A stretch of DNA of 10,373 nt. Origin: CAYFSC01 sp964345695 (GTDB lineage: Bacteria > Bacteroidota > Rhodothermia > Rhodothermales > Salinibacteraceae). The position numbers and the translations under genes were made by a program. Below the pieces are notes generated by a model, which was not told the origin of the DNA, did no database searches, and saw only the letters and a list, made by a program, of their open reading frames with translations. The stretch covers positions 1 through 10,373 of the forward strand of contig CAYFSC010000112.1 in assembly GCA_964345695.1 (NCBI GenBank). Reading direction: 5' to 3'. Positions 1 through 6,252 of this stretch are shown here, in pieces; position 1 is the first letter of the stretch; each line of letters opens with the position of its first letter.

Positions 1-627
1 CTTCCGACGCACGACGTTACCCCACTTGAACGCGGACGCATCCGCTTTACTCCTCTCCAGATCGACAACATTTACAAACACTTCCGGTGGAACAACGACC
101 CGGAGCTGAACCGGCTGGACAGCGAAACGCCGTACGAAGAAGAGTCGCTCGGGACGTTTAAGAAGCGGTTCGAGAAAATGTGCTATTCGCCCCCGCCGTC
201 CCATCGGGACTTCGAGATTCACACCCAGGAGGGAACGCTCATCGGCGTGGCCTACATCGCGGGGATCAGCGAGCACCACCGGCACGCGCTGATCGGCATC
301 ACGATTGGCAACCGCGACTATTGGGGGGCCGGCTATGGCCGCGAATCGCTGCGTCTGCTGCTCGACTATTGCTTCGACGAGGTCGGTCTACACCGGGTTA
401 GCGCCGAGACGTTTGAATACAACACGGCCTGGCGAGAGCTCGTCGAGGGCATGGGGTTCACCAAGGAAGGCACGGCCCGCGAGTACCTCTACCGCGACGG
501 GCAGTACTGGGACAAGCACAACTACGCGATGCTGGAAGGCGAATATCGGTCGCAGTCCGAGGAGCCTGGCCTCGACGATGCCCGGACCGACGCGTCGTTT
601 TCCCTGCAGGAGGCCACGATCGGATGA
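1..627 (+). CDS. GNAT-family N-acetyltransferase, RimJ/RimL-like (5' end outside window)
   Basis: The frame is open from the first base to a TGA at 625-627, giving 208 visible residues, so the true start lies upstream of the window. The first internal ATG is at 178, but clear family sequence precedes it (WNNDPELNRL near visible residues 35-44), so 178 is not the start. The acetyl-CoA-binding motif A is seen as YWGAGYGRESLRLLL around visible residues 107-121, fitting the R/Q-x-x-G-x-G/A pattern. It is followed by the usual LHRVSAETFEYN strand and the A-W-R-E-L-V-E-G-M-G-F-T-K-E-G helix-turn ending of the Acetyltransf_3 group. Such enzymes transfer acetyl from acetyl-CoA to an amine, often a protein N-terminus, an amino sugar or a polyamine. 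The substrate cannot be read from the sequence. The last 25 or so residues are acidic, Ser-rich and probably disordered. It lies upstream of the LPS-transport genes in the same direction, with an 87-bp gap and a hairpin between, so shared transcription is uncertain. Confidence 0.9.
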   Translation, partial: LPTHDVTPLERGRIRFTPLQIDNIYKHFRWNNDPELNRLDSETPYEEESLGTFKKRFEKMCYSPPPSHRDFEIHTQEGTLIGVAYIAGISEHHRHALIGITIGNRDYWGAGYGRESLRLLLDYCFDEVGLHRVSAETFEYNTAWRELVEGMGFTKEGTAREYLYRDGQYWDKHNYAMLEGEYRSQSEEPGLDDARTDASFSLQEATIG

Positions 628-637
628 CGAAAAAGGC

Positions 638-665
638 CCGAGCCGCGCATCAAACGCGCCCTCGG
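638..665. terminator. GC-rich stem-loop after the GNAT gene, possible terminator
   Basis: CCGAG (638-642) pairs with CTCGG (661-665), and GCGC (645-648) pairs with GCGC (656-659), around a 7-nt loop ATCAAAC with a small internal bulge. It starts 10 nt past the acetyltransferase stop. On the + strand no T-run follows. An A5 run (630-634) precedes it, so the T-run would lie downstream only on the - strand, where no gene needs terminating. It could be a weak or Rho-assisted + strand terminator, or just structured spacer. Confidence 0.35.
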
Positions 666-714
666 TGGGTACAGACTCCCACGTCGGCCCCGTCATTGCT
701 CTGCGCCGCGCCGC

Positions 715-1317
715 ATGGCCCGCCTCTCGTTCACCACGTGCGTTCTCCTCACCGGGGTAGCCGCTCTGGTCCTCGGCGGTGTGGGGCTGGGCTGCGAGCA
801 CCGCACGCGCGGACCGACTCAGACAGCGCCCGACTCCACCGGCCCGCCCGCGCCCACCCAGGTGAGCTGGGACGTCCGCTTCACCATGCTGAAAGACGGA
901 CAGCGGCGAGCGATTTTTACCGCCGGACGCATGGAGCAATTCGAAACGGAGGACAGCACCTACTCCGTCCTCCACCGCGCCTCCGACTCGACACGGGTGC
1001 GCACCTTCGTTTTTGATTCCGAGGGCGACTCCTCGGCCACGATCACCGCCAATCGCGTGCTTCTGTTCGACGACGAGGGGCGGTTCGAGGCCTACGGCGA
1101 CGTGGTCGTCACCACCGAAAGCGGCAAGCGCCTGTCCAGCGAGCACCTGACGTGGCGCCAGGCCGAGCGCGAGATCCGCACCCGGCGCTTCGTGCGCATC
1201 GTGACTCCTTCGGAGGTGGTGCGCGGCAACGGACTGGTGGCCGACGAAGACCTGGACACGTACCGCATCGGCCCCTTGCAGGCCGAGGTAGAGGTCGACG
1301 ACGAGTCTGAAGAGTGA
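715..1317 (+). CDS. lptC: LptC-like LPS-export periplasmic protein, possible lipoprotein
   Basis: The 200-residue product resembles LptC, the inner-membrane-anchored periplasmic protein that accepts LPS from the LptB2FG transporter and passes it to the LptA bridge. Residues 4-26 form a hydrophobic N-terminal segment ending in GLGC (Cys27). This could be a weak lipobox or a transmembrane anchor like that of E. coli LptC (about 190 residues). After a Pro/Thr-rich linker (about 31-49), the repeating beta-strand pattern of the LptC/OstA fold runs from about 50 to 192: ANRVLLFDDEGRFEAYGDVVV (112-132), then SSEHLTWRQAEREIRTRRFV, then VVRGNGLVADEDLDTYRIG (168-186). The tail is acidic (EVEVDDESEE). 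The ATG at 715 is chosen because the signal segment follows it directly; no Shine-Dalgarno is visible. The OstA-like gene and lptB follow, which strongly supports the role. Assignment rests on pattern and context, so an orphan OstA-fold protein is the alternative. Confidence 0.8.
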   Translation: MARLSFTTCVLLTGVAALVLGGVGLGCEHRTRGPTQTAPDSTGPPAPTQVSWDVRFTMLKDGQRRAIFTAGRMEQFETEDSTYSVLHRASDSTRVRTFVFDSEGDSSATITANRVLLFDDEGRFEAYGDVVVTTESGKRLSSEHLTWRQAEREIRTRRFVRIVTPSEVVRGNGLVADEDLDTYRIGPLQAEVEVDDESEE

Positions 1318-1335
1318 ACCACGTCGTCGCGTGGT
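1318..1335 (+). other. Perfect 6-bp stem-loop directly after the lptC stop
   Basis: ACCACG (1318-1323) and CGTGGT (1330-1335) are perfect inverted repeats around a 6-nt TCGTCG loop, beginning with the base after the lptC TGA. There is no T-run, so it is not a classical terminator. If the next gene starts at 1395, the hairpin lies in the 77-nt spacer and might adjust downstream expression or mRNA stability. If that gene used the GTG at 1314, the hairpin would cover its first codons. Confidence 0.35.
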
Positions 1336-1394
1336 GGTGCAAAGGACGTTCTGGATCGGCATCGATCCTGCCTCGACCCCTTGCACCGCCGCCG

Positions 1395-3320
1395 ATGAAT
1401 TGCCGTGTGTCTCGTACGACAGGGAGCTGGGTAGCCCTTGCGCTGGTGGGAGGCGTTCTCCTGCTGGGCTGCTCCACGACAGGCCCCGCGGGCGACGCAC
1501 CGACGCCGCGTCTGGACACGACCGATGTGCCGGCTTCGCTCGACGCCTCGGTGTTGATGGGGGAACGCGACTCCATCCGCCTCGAACGGCTGCCGCCCGC
1601 CCCCCTTCGGCGCCCCGGTGCCGACACGCTCCGGCGGCCCCGGCAGGCCGGTCAGAGGCCTGGGATCCCTCCGCGTCGCCCCCCGGCCGGTGCCGACACC
1701 GTCACCGACACCCGCGCCTTCGTGGATGCCGATTCGCTCAGCGCCTTTACGCGCAACGGCGAGCGTCTGCAGGAGCTCATGGGCGACGTGTTCGTGCGAC
1801 AGGACAGCACGCGCCTGCGCTCGGCCCGCGCCCTTCGCTACCTGCAGCGCGACGAAACCGTCTTCACCGAGCGCGTGCGCATCGTAGAACGCGGCGACAC
1901 CCTCTGGGCCGATACCGTGCGCTACGACCAGCGGCGCAAGATCGGATACGCCCGGGGCAACGTGCGCCTCACCGACGGCGACATCACCGTGCTGGCCCCT
2001 CGGGCCGACTACTACAACCGCGAGAAGTACACCGTCTTTCCGGACACCATCACGCTCGTGGACAGCAGTCGTACGCTGCGGGCCTCGACCGGCGAGTACT
2101 TTTCCAACGACAAGCGCGCTGAGTTCTACAGAAATGTCCGCCTGCTGGACGAGAGCACGGCGATCGAGGCCGACTCGCTGACGTACTACCGCGAGGACAA
2201 GGTGTCGCTGGCCTACGGCGACGTGTTCATCGAGCGCGGGCCCCAGCGCCCCGGCTCCGCCACCGAAGAGGGGGACCGGACGTACCTGTTTGGCCAGCGG
2301 GCTCGCATGGAGCAGAACCGGGACTACAGTCGCGTCAGCGGAAACGCGCTCTTAATCCAGGTGCGCGCCGACTCGGCTGGAGCGCCCAGTGACACGCTCA
2401 TGGTGTCGTCGCAGCAGATGGAGGCAACACGCACCGACACCCTGCGCCGCCTCGTGGCGGTCGACTCCGTGCGCATCTGGCAGTCCGACATCGCCGCGGC
2501 GTCCGACTCTGCCGTGTACGACCGGACTCCTGCATCCGATACCGCGCAGACCGAGGCGCCTCCGTACGAAGAAACCCGCCTCTACCAGGGGCCGATCACG
2601 TGGTTTGAGCAGACTCAGGTCACGGGTGACACCATCCGCGTGGTGGTGCGCAACCGGTCGATTGACAGCGTCTACGTGGAGTCCGACGCCTTCGCCGCGC
2701 AGCTCGACACCGCGTCGCAGCGGATCCAGCAGCTGAAGGGCCGTGGCATGATCGCCTCGTTCCGCAACGACTCGCTGCGCCGCCTCGTGGCCCGTCCCAA
2801 CGCGCAGACCATCTACTTCCGCACCAACGGCGCGGGCGAACTCGACGGCGCCGGCAAGACCTCCGGCGATCGCGTGGTGATGGCGTTTCGCGACGGGAAG
2901 CTGAAGGAAGCGCGCGTGTACGGAGGGGTCCAGCTCAGCTCGTGGAAGGGCAAGCAGGTGCCGGAGAACCTGTCGCTGCAAGGACTCCGATGGCAGCCGC
3001 AGCAGCGTCCTACCCAGGGCGAGTTCCTGCGGCAGACGCGCGTGCGGAGGCACCTCCCGGCGTTCGGGCGTCCCCCCGTGGCCGACAAGCGCTCGCGGGC
3101 AGACTCCACCGCGCCGGCGTCCGACCGAGTGCCGAACGACACCCTTCGGACCGTTCCGACAGCGCCGCGCGACACCGCGCGCACCCGCTCGCCCCGACCC
3201 GGATCGCGGGTCGGCTCGGGGCGTTCGTCGAATGAGAACGGATCTGGAGGCCGCCGCCCCTCGCTTCATCCGTTGCATCCCCCCTATCCGTTGCACATCC
3301 CCTTGCGATTTCAGCCATGA
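1395..3320 (+). CDS. OstA/LptA-like LPS-transport lipoprotein, large Bacteroidota-type form
   Basis: The 641-residue product resembles the large OstA-like proteins of Bacteroidota, thought to carry LPS across the periplasm as LptA does or as the N-terminal domain of LptD does. The ATG at 1395 is preferred because it begins a textbook lipoprotein signal: a basic n-region (NCRVSR), a hydrophobic core WVALALVGGVLLLG and Cys26 in an LLGC lipobox. A GTG at 1314 overlaps the lptC stop but would bury that signal behind 27 extra residues. A Pro/Arg-rich linker covers about 60-100. From about 107 to 281 there are repeated OstA beta units, such as LWADTVRYDQRRKIGYARGNV, APRADYYNREKYTVF and IEADSLTYYREDKVSLAYGDVFI. 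A second beta-rich part spans about 325-512, including GDRVVMAFRDGKLKEARVYGG. The tail from about 550 to 641 is low-complexity, Pro/Arg/Ser-rich and ends in HPLHPPYPLHIPL. E. coli LptA has about 185 residues, so this is far longer. No LptD-type outer-membrane barrel is apparent. The stop overlaps the lptB start by 4 bp. Confidence 0.82.
   Translation: MNCRVSRTTGSWVALALVGGVLLLGCSTTGPAGDAPTPRLDTTDVPASLDASVLMGERDSIRLERLPPAPLRRPGADTLRRPRQAGQRPGIPPRRPPAGADTVTDTRAFVDADSLSAFTRNGERLQELMGDVFVRQDSTRLRSARALRYLQRDETVFTERVRIVERGDTLWADTVRYDQRRKIGYARGNVRLTDGDITVLAPRADYYNREKYTVFPDTITLVDSSRTLRASTGEYFSNDKRAEFYRNVRLLDESTAIEADSLTYYREDKVSLAYGDVFIERGPQRPGSATEEGDRTYLFGQRARMEQNRDYSRVSGNALLIQVRADSAGAPSDTLMVSSQQMEATRTDTLRRLVAVDSVRIWQSDIAAASDSAVYDRTPASDTAQTEAPPYEETRLYQGPITWFEQTQVTGDTIRVVVRNRSIDSVYVESDAFAAQLDTASQRIQQLKGRGMIASFRNDSLRRLVARPNAQTIYFRTNGAGELDGAGKTSGDRVVMAFRDGKLKEARVYGGVQLSSWKGKQVPENLSLQGLRWQPQQRPTQGEFLRQTRVRRHLPAFGRPPVADKRSRADSTAPASDRVPNDTLRTVPTAPRDTARTRSPRPGSRVGSGRSSNENGSGGRRPSLHPLHPPYPLHIPLRFQP
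3190..3223 (+). other. Strong intragenic stem-loop near the 3' end of the OstA-like gene
   Basis: CGCCCCGA (3190-3197) is the exact reverse complement of TCGGGGCG (3216-3223). Inside it, CCCG (3198-3201) pairs with CGGG (3207-3210) around a 5-nt GATCG loop, leaving a 5-nt bulge on the 3' side. An alternative fold pairs CCGACCCG (3194-3201) with CGGGTCGG (3207-3214). It lies about 95 nt upstream of the lptB start. A role in attenuation or mRNA processing between the two cistrons is possible, but GC-rich coding DNA also makes such stems by chance. Confidence 0.35.
3268..3303 (+). repeat. Imperfect 18-bp tandem repeat in the tail of the OstA-like gene
   Basis: The 10-mer ATCCGTTGCA occurs at 3268-3277 and again at 3286-3295, each followed by a C-rich stretch. 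This makes two 18-bp units with 15 of 18 positions identical. The period is a multiple of three and the repeat encodes the low-complexity segment HPLHPPYPLHIPL. It lies immediately before the 4-bp overlap with lptB. Confidence 0.6.
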
Positions 3321-4114
3321 GCACGGCTTCGTCCTCTGCCGCGTCCGAGCCAGCAACCCCTAAATCCGGAGAAAAGTCCCATACGCTCTCGGCGCGCCAC
3401 CTCACGAAGCGCTACAACAAGCGCGCCGTCGTCGACGACGTAAACCTGTCTGTAGAGCAGGGAGAGATCGTTGGGCTCCTCGGCCCCAACGGCGCGGGCA
3501 AGACCACCACGTTCCACATGATCGTCGGCATGGTGCGGCCTAACGATGGACGCATCTACCTCGACGCGGAGGACATCACGCGCCTGCCCATGTACAAGCG
3601 GGCGCGCCGCGGCATCGGGTATCTGGCTCAGGAAACCTCCGTCTTTCGAGAGCTCACGGTGGAGGACAACCTCCACGCCGTTCTCGAATTCCAGGATCTT
3701 CCCGCGCCGGCGCGAGAGGAGCGCGTCGAGAGCCTCATCGACGAGTTTGGCCTGGAGCACGTGCGCTACTCCAAGGGATACGCGCTCTCGGGCGGAGAGC
3801 GGCGTCGAACCGAGATCGCCCGTGCGCTGTCCACTCGCCCCAACTTTTTTCTGCTCGACGAGCCGTTTGCCGGCGTCGACCCGATTGCTGTCGAAGACAT
3901 CCAGAACATTGTCGCCGGCCTGCAGGAACGAGGCATCGGTGTGTTAATCACTGATCACAATGTGCACGAGACCCTTGCAATTACCGACCGCGCGTACTTG
4001 CTTTACGAGGGCAAAATTCTCATGCAAGGCACGGCGGAGGAACTGGCGGCCGATCCGGAGGTCCGGAAGCGATATCTCGGCGAGAAGTTTACGTTGGAGC
4101 GGTATCAGTCGTAG
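3317..4114 (+). CDS. lptB: LPS export ABC transporter ATP-binding protein LptB
   Basis: This 265-residue protein is the cytoplasmic ATPase that powers LPS extraction from the inner membrane together with LptF and LptG. All ABC motifs are present and intact: Walker A GPNGAGKT (56-63), Q-loop Gln105 in YLAQETSVF, signature LSGGE (157-161), Walker B FFLLDE (177-182) and the H-loop His214 in ITDHNV. The stretches YLAQETSVFRELTVEDNL and VLITDHNVHETL are characteristic of LptB rather than of other ABC ATPases. It is somewhat longer than E. coli LptB (about 241 residues), mainly through a Ser/Ala-rich N-terminal extension of about 22 residues before SARHLTKRY. The ATG at 3317 overlaps the upstream TGA (ATGA, 3317-3320), pointing to translational coupling; no Shine-Dalgarno is seen. 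The permeases LptF and LptG are not in the window. Confidence 0.96.
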   Translation: MSTASSSAASEPATPKSGEKSHTLSARHLTKRYNKRAVVDDVNLSVEQGEIVGLLGPNGAGKTTTFHMIVGMVRPNDGRIYLDAEDITRLPMYKRARRGIGYLAQETSVFRELTVEDNLHAVLEFQDLPAPAREERVESLIDEFGLEHVRYSKGYALSGGERRRTEIARALSTRPNFFLLDEPFAGVDPIAVEDIQNIVAGLQERGIGVLITDHNVHETLAITDRAYLLYEGKILMQGTAEELAADPEVRKRYLGEKFTLERYQS

Positions 4115-4287
4115 CCGCGGTACCCACTTCACTCCTGCGCCGTTGGCTTGGTCTTTGTGATCCTTACCTTGGGAGTGGGACGCCTGCACGTCGCTTTCCG
4201 TAATGGAAAATCCACGTGCGTCTCTCGTCTCGGGCGGGCCCCGCACCACGCGCATCTTTTCTCATACAGACCTCGAACGCATCCCGC
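4115..4287 (+). promoter_or_regulatory. 173-nt glmS leader with a tentative Bacteroidota-type promoter
   Basis: This is the longest non-coding gap apart from the edges of the ZIP/rtcA region. TTGG (4143-4146), an 18-nt spacer and TACCTTGG (4165-4172) resemble the Bacteroidota promoter pattern (TTTG, about 19 nt, TAnnTTTG) with mismatches. A small inverted repeat TTTCC/GGAAA (4195-4209) lies downstream. I see no conserved core of the glmS ribozyme. The promoter call is weak and the length of the leader is the main reason to list it. Confidence 0.3.
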
Positions 4288-6123
4288 ATGTGTGGAATTG
4301 TTGGCTACATCGGACACCAGCAGGCCGAAGATATCATCTTGACCGGTCTGAAGCGACTGGAATACCGCGGGTACGACTCGGCCGGCATGGCCGTCGTCGG
4401 TGACGGGCGTCTGGATCTGCAGAAGAAAAAGGGCAAAGTCGACGACCTCCGGAAGGCCATCGACGGCCAGCCAATGCAGGGCAGCCTGGGCGTCGGTCAT
4501 ACGCGGTGGGCGACGCACGGCGCGCCGAACGACCGCAACGCCCACCCGCACACGAGCGAATCGGGCGATTTTGCGCTGGTGCACAACGGCATCATCGAGA
4601 ACTACGGGGCGATCCGCGAGAAGCTGAAAGGAGACGGCTACACGTTCCGGAGCGATACCGACACCGAGGCGCTGGTTCACCTCATCGAACAGGTGCGCCG
4701 CGAGACGGACTTGCCTCTTGAAGAGGCGGTGCGCCAGGCGCTCACGCAGGTGGAGGGGACCTACGGCATCGCCGTGGTGTCGGAGGAAGATCCCGACCTG
4801 CTGATCGCTGCCCGCAAGGGAAGCCCGCTCATCCTAGGCGTAGGGGACGGCGAGTACTTTATCGGATCCGACGCCGCGCCGCTCGTCGAGCACACGCGGC
4901 AGGTCGTGTACCTGAGCGACGGCGAGATCGTGACCGTGCGCCGCAGCGGGTACAACGTGAAGACGATCGACAACGTGCAGCTCGAAAAAGAGGTGCACGA
5001 ATTGGAGTGGGACCTGGAGGAAATCGAGAAAGGCGGCTACGACCACTTCATGCTCAAGGAGATCATGGAGCAGCCCGAAGCGCTGGAGGACGCGATGCGG
5101 GGACGCGCCGTGGTGGAGGACAACGAGATCGTCCTGGGCGGTCTGTACGCCGTCATGGACCAACTCCGCGACGCCGATCGCATCATCATCGCGGCCTGCG
5201 GCACCTCCTGGCACGCCGGGCTCGTGGGCGAGTACCTGATCGAGTCGTTTGCCCGTGTGCCGGTGGAGGTGGAGTATGCCAGCGAGTTCCGCTACCGCAA
5301 ACCCATCTTGCGCGACGGTGACGTGGTGCTCGTGATCTCCCAGAGCGGCGAGACGGCCGACACCCTGGCCGCGGTGCGCGAGGCGCAGAGCAAAGGCATT
5401 TTGTGTCTGGGCATCTGCAACGTCGTTGGCTCAACCATTGCGCGCGAGACGGACGCCGGCGTCTACCTGCACGCCGGCCCGGAGATCGGCGTGGCGTCGA
5501 CGAAGGCGTTCACGGCGCAGGTGACGGTCCTCGCCATGATCGCCCTAAAGCTCGCGGAGGGGCGTACCCTCTCCACAGCCGAGATGGCGGACAACATCCG
5601 CGCGCTGGCGGCGGTGCCCGACAAGGTGCGGCAGGTCCTCGACATGAACGACGAGATCCGCGAGATGGCGAGCGTCTACCGGTACGCGTCCAATTTCCTC
5701 TACATGGGACGCGGCTACAACTTTCCGGTGGCGCTGGAGGGCGCACTGAAGCTGAAGGAGATCTCGTACATCCATGCCGAAGGCTACCCGGCTGCCGAGA
5801 TGAAGCACGGGCCCATCGCCCTCATCGACCGCTTCATGCCGGTGGTGGTCATCGCCATGAAAGACAGTACCTACGACAAGGTCGTATCCAACATCGAAGA
5901 GGTCGCCGCACGCGACGGGTCGGTCATCGCCATTACCGACGTAGGCAACGGTGATCTCGACGAGCTCTGCGAGTACGTCCTCCGCATCCCGCACACCGAG
6001 GAGTTCCTCACGCCGCTGCTCACGGCCATTCCGCTGCAGCTGCTGTCCTACCACATCGCCGTCATGCGCGGATGCCACGTCGACCAGCCGCGCAACCTCG
6101 CCAAGAGCGTGACGGTAGAGTAG
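4288..6123 (+). CDS. glmS: Glutamine--fructose-6-phosphate aminotransferase (isomerizing) GlmS
   Basis: GlmS converts fructose-6-phosphate and glutamine to glucosamine-6-phosphate and glutamate, the first committed step to UDP-GlcNAc for peptidoglycan and lipid A. The ATG at 4288 is chosen because it gives M-C-G-I-V-G-Y: after Met removal Cys becomes the N-terminal nucleophile of the class II glutamine amidotransferase domain. A longer in-frame ORF from 4216 would destroy this. The glutaminase domain also shows HTRWATHG (71-78), HNGIIENY (99-106) and SDTDTEALVHLI (122-133). Two SIS sugar-isomerase domains follow, with CGTSWHAG (304-311), VLVISQSGETADT (347-359), GPEIGVASTKAFTAQV (397-412) and ALEGALKLKEISYIHAEGYPAAEMKHGP (482-509). 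The C-terminus PRNLAKSVTVE matches the family ending. At 611 residues it is close to E. coli GlmS (609). It lies downstream of lptB, so LPS export and amino-sugar supply are adjacent. Confidence 0.98.
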   Translation: MCGIVGYIGHQQAEDIILTGLKRLEYRGYDSAGMAVVGDGRLDLQKKKGKVDDLRKAIDGQPMQGSLGVGHTRWATHGAPNDRNAHPHTSESGDFALVHNGIIENYGAIREKLKGDGYTFRSDTDTEALVHLIEQVRRETDLPLEEAVRQALTQVEGTYGIAVVSEEDPDLLIAARKGSPLILGVGDGEYFIGSDAAPLVEHTRQVVYLSDGEIVTVRRSGYNVKTIDNVQLEKEVHELEWDLEEIEKGGYDHFMLKEIMEQPEALEDAMRGRAVVEDNEIVLGGLYAVMDQLRDADRIIIAACGTSWHAGLVGEYLIESFARVPVEVEYASEFRYRKPILRDGDVVLVISQSGETADTLAAVREAQSKGILCLGICNVVGSTIARETDAGVYLHAGPEIGVASTKAFTAQVTVLAMIALKLAEGRTLSTAEMADNIRALAAVPDKVRQVLDMNDEIREMASVYRYASNFLYMGRGYNFPVALEGALKLKEISYIHAEGYPAAEMKHGPIALIDRFMPVVVIAMKDSTYDKVVSNIEEVAARDGSVIAITDVGNGDLDELCEYVLRIPHTEEFLTPLLTAIPLQLLSYHIAVMRGCHVDQPRNLAKSVTVE

Positions 6124-6148
6124 CACCGCAGAACGCAGAAATGTAGAA

Positions 6149-6172
6149 CGGGACCTGCACCGGCGCGTCCCG
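6149..6172. terminator. Stem-loop after glmS, possible weak terminator
   Basis: CGGGAC (6149-6154) and GTCCCG (6167-6172) form a perfect 6-bp stem with a 12-nt GC-rich loop, 25 nt past the glmS stop. No T-run follows, so intrinsic termination would be weak, and glmS and prfA may be co-transcribed. Confidence 0.3.
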
Positions 6173-6206
6173 CTCGGCGTTCCGAACCTGAGGGGGCGCC
6201 CTTCGT

Positions 6207-6250
6207 ACAGCCCGCCTGCATCGCTTTCACATCGCAACGAGCCGGGCTGT
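6207..6250 (+). promoter_or_regulatory. 8-bp inverted repeat ending 2 nt before the prfA start
   Basis: ACAGCCCG (6207-6214) and CGGGCTGT (6243-6250) are exact reverse complements separated by 28 nt. The 3' arm ends two bases before the prfA ATG at 6253. In the mRNA this stem would cover the ribosome-landing region. It could modulate prfA translation or be a protein-binding palindrome; chance is not excluded in a GC-rich leader. Confidence 0.35.
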
Positions 6251-6252
6251 CC

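Noticed and set aside
624..1016. Open frame on the + strand overlapping the acetyltransferase stop (ATGA)
   Set aside because: The overlap looks like coupling, but the product is low-complexity and overlaps lptC, which has a signal segment and a recognisable fold in another frame.
388..1500. 370-codon open frame on the - strand
   Set aside because: It lies opposite the acetyltransferase, lptC and OstA-like genes, all with recognisable products. Long antisense frames are common in GC-rich DNA and this translation shows no family motifs.
2352..3356. 334-codon open frame on the - strand
   Set aside because: It is a shadow of the OstA-like gene, with Arg/Gly-rich composition and no motif.
4216..4287. 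N-terminal extension of glmS
   Set aside because: The catalytic Cys must be the first residue after Met removal, which fixes the start at 4288.
4115..4287. glmS ribozyme
   Set aside because: I could not find its conserved core before glmS, and the element is known mainly from Gram-positive bacteria.
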